Under the pieces are notes generated by a model, which was not told the origin of the DNA, did no database searches, and worked only from the letters and a program-made list of their open reading frames with translations. A DNA stretch of 42,369 bases from positions 1 to 42,369 of the IMG/VR virus record IMGVR_UViG_3300044648_000374. One strand, given 5' to 3'. A program made the position numbers and the translations under genes. Of the stretch, positions 6,973 through 12,761 are shown piece after piece. Each line of letters opens with the position of its first letter. Within the stretch, counting starts at the first letter, position 1. The stretch is from a virus.

Positions 6973-9570
6973 ATGGCACTGATTATTGATAACAGCACAT
7001 CCACCGTCGAAACCCCGGAGAATGAGTACGCTCTCACTCTCGCCCCTGCCGGAGCCGGCAACGACGGCGTCCTGTTGATTGACGCCACCAGCATCTACCT
7101 ACAGGGCGTGGCGACGGAGGACCCGGCGGGTCTGCCGACCCTGATTCAGAAGGGGGATAACGGCAAGCTGGAGATCGGGGCTAACAACGGCAACGTCCTG
7201 CTCACGCCGGGCGGGAGCGACAACCCCGCGGTAGAGATCGGCGGCAACGGCTACCTGCGGGGCAAGGATGGCCTGCTGTGGATCGGCAACAACGGCGGCT
7301 ACGTCAACATCGGCGGTGATCAGTTCGGCGTCGGCACCAAGCCGGTCCTGACCATCGCCTCCGACATTGAGCTTTACCAGTCCGTCATCAAGACGACCGC
7401 CGATACGCCGGATCTCGCCCTCGTGTCGGGAACCGGCCGGCTCATTCTGGATGGGCAGAAGTTCCCCAAGGCGGCAGGTACCTCCGGGCAGGTCCTGACC
7501 GCCGGAACGGACGGCAACCTGCTCTGGAGCACGCCGACCGGCGGCGGAGCCACCACGCTCGACGGCCTGACCGACGCGGTGATCGACACGCCGCAGGGCG
7601 GCCAAGCCCTGGTGTGGAACGGTGGTGACTCGGTCTGGGAAAACAGTTCGCTGACCCTGGATAGCCTGTTCGACCTGAGCCTCAGCGGTGTCGCGAACAA
7701 CCACATCCTGAAGTACAACTCGACGACCCAGCGATGGACCAACGTCCCGCTACCGGCCAGCGGAGCAACCAACCTGGATGGCCTGTCCGACGTGCAGATT
7801 GGGGCATACTTCCCCCTCACCAACGGCGACATGCTGTACTACACGGAGGGGGATAACACGTGGTACAACGGCCCGGCACCGACCGGTAGCGGAACCGTGA
7901 CCGCCGTCCATTCGGGAACCGGCTTGACCGGTGGCCCGATCCAGACGACCGGTACCCTGTCGCTGACCGGGCAGGCCCTGGCCCTGCACAACCTGAATGT
8001 CTCCGGCCTGATCGCCAGGACGACCACGGGAATCCAGAGCCGCAGCGTCGCTGCCGGAACCGGCATCACGGTCACCAACGGGGATGGTAACGCGGGCAAC
8101 CCGACCATCGCCGTAGCGACCCAGCTTCAAACCCTGAACAGTATGTCAACCACCGGCCTGATCAGCCGGGCATCCTCCAGTTCTATCACGCCCCGTACCA
8201 TCACGGGGACCACGGGCCGGGTCAGCGTCACCAACGGCGACGGCGTTTCGGGCAATCCGACGATTGACCTTGCAGCCTCTGGTGTGTCCGCGGGCACGGT
8301 GGATGTCGCCACCCTCACGATAGACACCTACGGGCGGGTCACGTCGCGGACGGGCATCCTGACCACCGCAGGCGACTTGGTCATCAAGAACGCCTCGGGG
8401 ACTACGGTCCGCCTGCCGATTGGCACGGAAGGGCAGCACCTCGCCGTTGCCAGCGGGGTTCCCGCCTGGGTCTCCGGTGTGAACAACCCGACAACGGCCA
8501 CGGGTGACATCCTGTACCGCAACAGCGGCGGGACCTTCTCACGGCTTGGCATCGGCACTACGGGGCAAAACCTGACGGTCTCCGGCGGCGTCCCAGCCTG
8601 GGCGGCCGGGGTCAACGACCCGACGGACGGCCACAACCAGTTGATCTACAAGTATAATGGGACCTTCGTGAAGGTCTTCGCCCCTTCTAGCTACGGGCAG
8701 GTCCTGACCTATAGCAGCACCAATGGGATCTCGTGGCAAGCCCCGGCATCCGGCGGGGGCGGCGGCGGGGCCGAAGCCTACGATTTCGGCGGAACCCCAT
8801 ACACCACCACCACGGCCTCGGGCGATCAGGCCATCGCCATCGGGGCGAACACCCAGGCGGCCGGCCAGTACGCGGTCGCCATCGGCTCCGGTTACACCCA
8901 GGCGAACGCAGCCGAGGCCATCGCGGTCGGGGCGAACGCCCAGGCGAACGCGGACAAGGCTGTCGCTCTAGGCTACTACGCGTATGCCGCCGGGTCGTAC
9001 GGGATCGCCATCGGCAAGACGGCGAAGAACGCCGGGGCGGGCATCACCCTCGGCCACGACGCCTGGAACTACAACGCGGACGGCCTCGTCATCGGTCTGG
9101 GGAAGCACGACAACAACGCCGCCAGTGTCATCCGCTCGCACAAGCACGCCTTCCACATTGCCTCCCTGAGCGGGTATGCGAGCGATCAGTTCATGACGAT
9201 GCCGGGGCCGAACGGAAACTCCTACGAGAACGGCATCCTGCTCAACCACCCGACCGACGCCGGCCACTGCTTCTTCACCGGCACGGTGAAGTTCTCCGCG
9301 GTCGCCCGCTGGAACAACAGTTCCATGCACTACCAGGGCAGCTTCAAGTTCGGGGGCCGCTGCCAACCGTACAACACGCCGGTGATCCACTACCAGGGTG
9401 CGACGGTTGAGGACTACAACACGCTGGGCGGGTCGCTGACCTTCACCATCGGGAACAATCAGAACAACGATAGCAACAAGCTCGGCCTGAAGGTCTCGAA
9501 CCCGGTCGGCGACGAGCTTTATGTCACGGCCTGGGTGGAGTTCGACGCCGTCGAGTACTACGGCTGGTAA
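6973..9570 (+). CDS. Large fibre protein with YadA-like head repeats
   Basis: An 865-residue fibre protein whose ATG follows directly on the previous stop codon (coupled translation). Residues 1-180 form a repetitive beta region. Residues 180-290 contain repeats of the type LDGLTDAVI followed by GQALVWNGGDSVWEN, widespread in structural proteins of environmental phages. Residues about 300-600 contain repeated TVTNGDGNAGNPTI-type units. Residues about 614-700 carry at least five YadA/Hia-type head repeats (GDQAIAIGANTQAAG, YAVAIGSG, EAIAVGANAQAN, KAVALGYYAYAAG, YGIAIGKTAKNAG), known from trimeric autotransporter adhesins as left-handed parallel beta-rolls. The C-terminal ~160 residues form a separate domain. 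It is probably a trimeric adhesive fibre; its target is unknown. Confidence 0.85.
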   Translation: MALIIDNSTSTVETPENEYALTLAPAGAGNDGVLLIDATSIYLQGVATEDPAGLPTLIQKGDNGKLEIGANNGNVLLTPGGSDNPAVEIGGNGYLRGKDGLLWIGNNGGYVNIGGDQFGVGTKPVLTIASDIELYQSVIKTTADTPDLALVSGTGRLILDGQKFPKAAGTSGQVLTAGTDGNLLWSTPTGGGATTLDGLTDAVIDTPQGGQALVWNGGDSVWENSSLTLDSLFDLSLSGVANNHILKYNSTTQRWTNVPLPASGATNLDGLSDVQIGAYFPLTNGDMLYYTEGDNTWYNGPAPTGSGTVTAVHSGTGLTGGPIQTTGTLSLTGQALALHNLNVSGLIARTTTGIQSRSVAAGTGITVTNGDGNAGNPTIAVATQLQTLNSMSTTGLISRASSSSITPRTITGTTGRVSVTNGDGVSGNPTIDLAASGVSAGTVDVATLTIDTYGRVTSRTGILTTAGDLVIKNASGTTVRLPIGTEGQHLAVASGVPAWVSGVNNPTTATGDILYRNSGGTFSRLGIGTTGQNLTVSGGVPAWAAGVNDPTDGHNQLIYKYNGTFVKVFAPSSYGQVLTYSSTNGISWQAPASGGGGGGAEAYDFGGTPYTTTTASGDQAIAIGANTQAAGQYAVAIGSGYTQANAAEAIAVGANAQANADKAVALGYYAYAAGSYGIAIGKTAKNAGAGITLGHDAWNYNADGLVIGLGKHDNNAASVIRSHKHAFHIASLSGYASDQFMTMPGPNGNSYENGILLNHPTDAGHCFFTGTVKFSAVARWNNSSMHYQGSFKFGGRCQPYNTPVIHYQGATVEDYNTLGGSLTFTIGNNQNNDSNKLGLKVSNPVGDELYVTAWVEFDAVEYYGW

Positions 9571-9603
9571 CCTGAGGCTGGTAACCTGAGGCTGGTAACC
9601 TGA
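9562..9603 (+). repeat. Three perfect tandem copies of a 14-bp unit at a gene end
   Basis: GGCTGGTAACCTGA occurs at 9562-9575, 9576-9589 and 9590-9603. The first copy contains the stop codon of the YadA-like fibre gene, so the repeat has expanded out of the end of the coding sequence. Confidence 0.95.
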
Positions 9604-9606
9604 TTA

Positions 9607-9633
9607 ACTCCCGTGCGGTTAACGCACGGGAGT
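9607..9633 (+). terminator. Strong hairpin after the fibre genes
   Basis: Eleven-base-pair perfect stem (ACTCCCGTGCG and CGCACGGGAGT) with loop GTTAA. No T-tract follows, so it may be a factor-dependent terminator, a pause site or an mRNA 3'-end stabiliser rather than a classical intrinsic terminator. A TAAATA element follows 20 bases later. Confidence 0.6.
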
Positions 9634-9652
9634 CCTCCCCGACCCCCTGACC

Positions 9653-9658
9653 TAAATA
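9653..9658 (+). promoter_or_regulatory. TAAATA element before the connector genes
   Basis: CCTAAATATT lies 21 bases before the ATG at 9680, with a strong GAGGAGG ribosome-binding site in between. This is the arrangement expected of a promoter with a short leader. Confidence 0.6.
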
Positions 9659-9679
9659 TTCCAAACGAGGAGGACCGCC

Positions 9680-10255
9680 ATGCATAGAACCGTGACCCCG
9701 CCCGCCGCCCTGCCCGTCCTCTTGGAGGAGGTCATGGAGCACCTGCGGCTTGACCCGCTGGACGAGGCCGAGCAGGCCCTGATCGCCGGCTACATCGCCG
9801 CGGCGGTCAGCCATGTCGAGACGACGCTGAACCGCTACCTGCTCAACACGGTGGTCGAAACCATCCTGCCGTGCTTCCCCGTGCGGGCGATTGAACTGCG
9901 GGGCCGGGTCCAATCCGTCACCTCGATCACCTATCTGGATCTCGAAGGCGTCGAGCAGACCGTTGATCCCGACGCTTACCGGGTCAACACCGCCAGCGAG
10001 CCGGGTCGGGTCTACCAGAAGGTCGGCTACTTCTGGCCCACCACGCTGGATCAGGAGGACGCCGTGACGGTCCGCTACACCTCCGGCTACGGTGCGACGC
10101 CCGAAACAATTCCCCAGGGGATTAAACAGGCGATCTTCCTCCTGACCTCGCTCTGGTATGAGCAGCGGCTGCCGGTCGTTCTCGGCACCAGCGTCTCCGC
10201 CCTGCCGTTCTCCGTCGAGTGCCTTCTTGCACCGCACAAAGTGTGGTCGCTCTGA
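9680..10255 (+). CDS. Head-tail connector protein (gp6/phiE125 gp8-like)
   Basis: A 191-residue protein of the helical connector family that forms the first ring below the portal (HK97 gp6, phiE125 gp8 family). The N-terminus contains the characteristic LLEEVMEHLRLDPLDEAEQ helix followed by IAGYIAAAVSHVETTLNR (residues 15-52). A beta region follows with VQSVTSITYLDLEGVEQTVD and the C-terminal ITKAIFLLTSLWYEQR-like helix (here IKQAIFLLTSLWYEQR). The start has a GAGGAGG ribosome-binding site. The stop overlaps the next start (TGATG). A CCCCAGGGG palindrome is embedded at 10112. Confidence 0.88.
   Translation: MHRTVTPPAALPVLLEEVMEHLRLDPLDEAEQALIAGYIAAAVSHVETTLNRYLLNTVVETILPCFPVRAIELRGRVQSVTSITYLDLEGVEQTVDPDAYRVNTASEPGRVYQKVGYFWPTTLDQEDAVTVRYTSGYGATPETIPQGIKQAIFLLTSLWYEQRLPVVLGTSVSALPFSVECLLAPHKVWSL
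10112..10120. promoter_or_regulatory. CCCCAGGGG palindrome inside the connector gene
   Basis: Core flanked by caatt and attaaa, closely matching the copies at 3910 and 29777 although it lies in coding sequence. Role inferred only. Confidence 0.35.
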
Positions 10256-10590
10256 TGGCCCGCGTGATCCAGCCCGGCAATCTCGACCAGCGGGTGGCGT
10301 TGCAGGAAGAGATCCGCACTCCCGACGGCCAGGGCGGCTACGCCCTGACGTGGCAGACCGTCGCGACCCTGTGGGCCGAGGTCAAGCCGCTGTCCGGCCG
10401 CGAAATCCTGCACTCCGACAAGCTTCAGGCCCGTGACCTCTACCGGATCACGATCCGCAACCGCAAGGGCATCCTGGTCAGTCACCGGCTGCTCTGGCAG
10501 GGCCAGATCCTCGATATCGTCTCGGCCAGCGATCCCGGTCCCCGGTCGGCGTTCCGGATGATCGAAGCCGAAGCCGGCGGACCGACCTGA
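10255..10590 (+). CDS. Head-tail adaptor/stopper (SPP1 gp16-like, Phage_H_T_join)
   Basis: A 111-residue protein of the head-tail joining family, the stopper ring under the connector. The N-terminal LDQRVALQEEIRTPDGQGG and the following WQTVATLWAEVKPLSGRE are the signature strands of the family, as is the C-terminal half with WQGQILDIVSASDPG. I chose ATG 10255, which overlaps the preceding stop (TGATG); an upstream in-frame ATG at 10219 would overlap the connector gene by 36 bases without a ribosome-binding site. The stop also overlaps the next start, so 9680-11620 reads as one coupled neck operon. Confidence 0.9.
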   Translation: MARVIQPGNLDQRVALQEEIRTPDGQGGYALTWQTVATLWAEVKPLSGREILHSDKLQARDLYRITIRNRKGILVSHRLLWQGQILDIVSASDPGPRSAFRMIEAEAGGPT

Positions 10591-11252
10591 TGGCTCCGCG
10601 GAAGATCGATCCCAACTTCATCGGGCCGATGCAGTTTCGGCCGCGGGACGCCAAGCGGGTCGAGATCAACGGCCGGATGCAGACGCTGTTCCGCCGTATT
10701 CAGGCCGAGGATAGCGAACTGACGGCCGAGATCCGGCGGATCATCGAGGAGGAGGCCGAGGGCCTGATGCGGGCCATCGAGGCCAACCTCCGGGCGGTCG
10801 GCGGTGTCGATACCGGTGAACTGCTCCGCAGCATCGCCGTCGATATCGGCGGCAAGGGTCTGTCCGCCGAGGTCGGTGCCGGGGCCGGCATGAAGGATAT
10901 TAGAAACAAGCAGTGGATGAACACGCTGGCGTTGTGGATCGAACACGGCACCCGGCCGCACGCCCTGGGTGAAGGGTCGTCGCTCCGGGTCAGTAAGCGG
11001 GATTTCAAGGCCGGGAAAGCGGCGATCCAGGAAGGCCGCATGCACCCTGGCACGCGACCCCGGCCGTTCGTCAAGCCCGCCTACGAGGTCCGCAGGCCCA
11101 GAATTGTCCGCCGGCTCGAAGAAGCGGCCGTCCGGGTGCTCGACCAGTTCAGCACGTCGGCGGTCAAGATCAAGCCTGAGAAGCCGAAACCCCAAGAATG
11201 GCCTGGGCTAGGAGGATCATCGTCGAAACCCGCAGGAGGCACGCCAGAATGA
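10590..11252 (+). CDS. HK97 gp10-like neck/tail-joining protein
   Basis: A 220-residue protein of the HK97 gp10 family, involved in tail completion and joining. The family hallmark is a helical N-terminal half followed by GGVDTGELLRSIAVDI and WIEHGTRPHALGEG (about residues 73-88 and 112-125), then RPRPFVKPAYEVRRPRI near the C-terminus. The last ~30 residues (KPEKPKPQEW, then Gly/Ser/Pro-rich) are longer than usual and look disordered. The start overlaps the adaptor stop (TGATG) and the end overlaps the next start (ATGA). The function is known for the family; no catalytic residues are expected. Confidence 0.9.
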   Translation: MAPRKIDPNFIGPMQFRPRDAKRVEINGRMQTLFRRIQAEDSELTAEIRRIIEEEAEGLMRAIEANLRAVGGVDTGELLRSIAVDIGGKGLSAEVGAGAGMKDIRNKQWMNTLALWIEHGTRPHALGEGSSLRVSKRDFKAGKAAIQEGRMHPGTRPRPFVKPAYEVRRPRIVRRLEEAAVRVLDQFSTSAVKIKPEKPKPQEWPGLGGSSSKPAGGTPE

Positions 11253-11620
11253 CCGTCACGTCCGCGATCCAGAAACGCGTCTATGAGATCCTGTCCGCCG
11301 GCATGGACCAGCCGATCTACGACTACGTGCCGCCCGACGCCGTCTGCCCCTACATCGAGATCGGCGACGACATCGTGACCGACCTCTCGGACAAGACCGG
11401 CGACCAGTTCGCCGTCTCCCTGACGATCCACTGCTGGTCAACCAGCCGTGGCAGGAAGGAGATCCGGGACATGACCATGGCGGTGCGGGAACTGCTCCAT
11501 AATATCGATCTCGCCATCGACGACCTGCAAGCAGTCAGCCGCTGCACCCAAATGCAGACCTTCCGAGATCCCGACGGCTTCACCCAGCACGGCACGGCGA
11601 CCTTCCGGATCATGGTTTAA
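11249..11620 (+). CDS. Tail terminator/completion protein (DUF3168)
   Basis: A 123-residue protein with the DUF3168 pattern: AIQKRVYEILSAG, then PIYDYVPPDAVCPYIEIGDD and a later VRELLHNIDLAI. Members such as SPP1 gp17 and lambda gpU cap the tail tube at the head-proximal end and form the tail side of the joint. I chose ATG 11249 because AGGAGG lies about 9 bases upstream and it overlaps the preceding stop (ATGA); an in-frame ATG at 11198 is possible but less well placed. It ends the neck operon; a hairpin and a TAAATA element follow. Confidence 0.88.
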   Translation: MTVTSAIQKRVYEILSAGMDQPIYDYVPPDAVCPYIEIGDDIVTDLSDKTGDQFAVSLTIHCWSTSRGRKEIRDMTMAVRELLHNIDLAIDDLQAVSRCTQMQTFRDPDGFTQHGTATFRIMV

Positions 11621-11633
11621 CAGCAGTAATCGA

Positions 11634-11648
11634 CCGAAGGCTCTTCGG
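11634..11648 (+). other. Small hairpin abutting a TAAATA element
   Basis: Six-base-pair stem CCGAAG/CTTCGG with a three-base loop, separated by one base from TAAATA at 11650. Similar dyads sit directly before several other TAAATA copies. Confidence 0.5.
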
Positions 11649-11649
11649 C

Positions 11650-11655
11650 TAAATA
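11650..11655 (+). promoter_or_regulatory. TAAATA element before the tail-tube gene
   Basis: GGCTAAATAC lies 45 bases upstream of the ATG at 11701; a GGAG ribosome-binding site lies in between. Confidence 0.6.
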
Positions 11656-11700
11656 CTTCAGCTTTTCCTGGCCCACGGGCCTTTCTTCTGGAGTATTACT

Positions 11701-12114
11701 ATGGCGAATGAGAAGGGCCTTTCGTGCCTCTTGCAGGTTGGCGTCACGGCCAACGCCCCGGCCAGCTACGTTACGTTGGAAGGTCAGACCGACACACAAT
11801 TTGACGGTAGTGTTCAGATCGCTGATACAACCGACAAGAGCAACAACGGCTGGCAGACCGGTCTCGCGACCACGCGGTCCGGCACGGTTTCCGTGAACGG
11901 CAACCTGTACACCACCCGTGCACAGCTTGACGCCCTGGAGACTGCCTGGGTCAACGGCACGACTCACGCGTGCAAAATCGTGTTCGATGCAAGCGGTGGT
12001 GGTTATACTGGAAGCTTCTACATCACCGCGTTCAACATCAGCGGATCGGTTTCAGATGTAACAAAATACTCCATTACGCTTACCCCGGCTGCGGCACTGA
12101 CTGCCGTCCCCTAA
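11701..12114 (+). CDS. Major tail (tube) protein
   Basis: A 137-residue protein that builds the tail tube by stacked hexamers around the tape measure. The TP901-1-like major tail family pattern is visible: an N-terminal VTLEGQTDTQFDGS, the central DTTDKSNNGWQTGL (residues 44-57), SVNGNLYTT and a C-terminal FYITAFNISGSVSDVTKYS, then ITLTPAAALT. The position directly before the tail chaperones and tape measure confirms the call. The codons at the 3' end (about 12000-12080) are less GC-rich than the neighbours. It has its own TAAATA element and a GGAG ribosome-binding site, consistent with high expression. Confidence 0.92.
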   Translation: MANEKGLSCLLQVGVTANAPASYVTLEGQTDTQFDGSVQIADTTDKSNNGWQTGLATTRSGTVSVNGNLYTTRAQLDALETAWVNGTTHACKIVFDASGGGYTGSFYITAFNISGSVSDVTKYSITLTPAAALTAVP

Positions 12115-12140
12115 TCCATCAGAGTTAGGCTACACACCAA

Positions 12141-12527
12141 ATGTCTAATGTTGCAAACAAGCACCGGGGTGAGGTTCGCCTCACCCTGGGTGACAACGTC
12201 CTTCTGCTCCGCCCGACCTACAGTGCCGTGGCGGAGTGGGAAGACCGGACCGGTTCCGGTTCGGTCCAGATCCTCTACCGGTTCTCCGCGGCGTCCTACC
12301 GGATGGCCGAGGTCGTCGCCGTGGTGGCCGCGTCCGCCCGTGCCGGCGGCCACAAGGTCACCGACGACCAGATCGGCGAGATGCTGATCGGTCACGGCGT
12401 CATCGAGACGGTGCCGGTCATCGCCAAGATGATGGCCGAGGTCCTGACCGGCGGCAAGGAGCCCGACCCAGAGGGGGAAGCTCCGGCGGCGGAGACCCCG
12501 AAGACGGAATCCCCTTCCGCCGCCTGA
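12141..12527 (+). CDS. Tail assembly chaperone (GTA_gp10-like)
   Basis: A 128-residue protein of the GTA_gp10/Phage_TAC_11 family. It starts with KHRGEVRLTLGDNVLLLRPT, then YSAVAEWEDRTGSGS (residues 7-39), the family pattern, followed by MAEVVAVVAASARAGG and a C-terminal Pro/Glu/Ala tail. These chaperones hold the tape measure during tube polymerisation. The frame one base back is open across the gene and carries the second chaperone segment, so a -1 frameshifted product is possible, as with lambda G/GT. No clear slippery heptamer was found; GGGGGAA at 12473-12479 is the closest. No good ribosome-binding site precedes ATG 12141. Confidence 0.85.
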   Translation: MSNVANKHRGEVRLTLGDNVLLLRPTYSAVAEWEDRTGSGSVQILYRFSAASYRMAEVVAVVAASARAGGHKVTDDQIGEMLIGHGVIETVPVIAKMMAEVLTGGKEPDPEGEAPAAETPKTESPSAA

Positions 12528-12529
12528 AT

Positions 12530-12709
12530 ATGCTGGCCTGCCAGATCGGCTGGCGACCGGGCGAGTTCTGGGATGTGACTCCCGTTGAACTGTTCGTCGC
12601 CATCGACGCCTGGAACCGGATGAACAATCCGGAAGCCGCCGAAGAGCAGGACCGCCGGGCCAAGTTCCGACAGTTCCGCGAGAAGCTGGAGGCCGCAGGC
12701 GTGGCTTAA
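12530..12709 (+). CDS. Second tail assembly chaperone (small, GTA gp10.1-like)
   Basis: A 59-residue protein beginning MLACQIGWRPGEFWDVTPVE, matching the family of short proteins between GTA_gp10 and the tape measure in gene transfer agents (pattern Leu-Gly...Phe-Trp...Thr-Pro-Glu-Leu). In many relatives a residue block like IPFRRL precedes this Met in the same frame, and here that block is present in the sequence just upstream (12509-12529) but in the -1 frame of the first chaperone gene. So the product may be made either by re-initiation at ATG 12530 (3 bases after the TGA) or as a frameshift fusion with 12141-12527. Confidence 0.7.
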   Translation: MLACQIGWRPGEFWDVTPVELFVAIDAWNRMNNPEAAEEQDRRAKFRQFREKLEAAGVA

Positions 12710-12728
12710 TCCGATCCCTCCCCTTGGG

Positions 12729-12734
12729 TAAATA
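12729..12734 (+). promoter_or_regulatory. TAAATA element before the tape measure gene
   Basis: CTTGGGTAAATACG lies 27 bases upstream of ATG 12762, with a GGGGAGG ribosome-binding site in between. A short CCC/GGG dyad abuts it upstream. Confidence 0.6.
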
Positions 12735-12761
12735 CGCTATCACAGGGGAGGACGGACTAAG

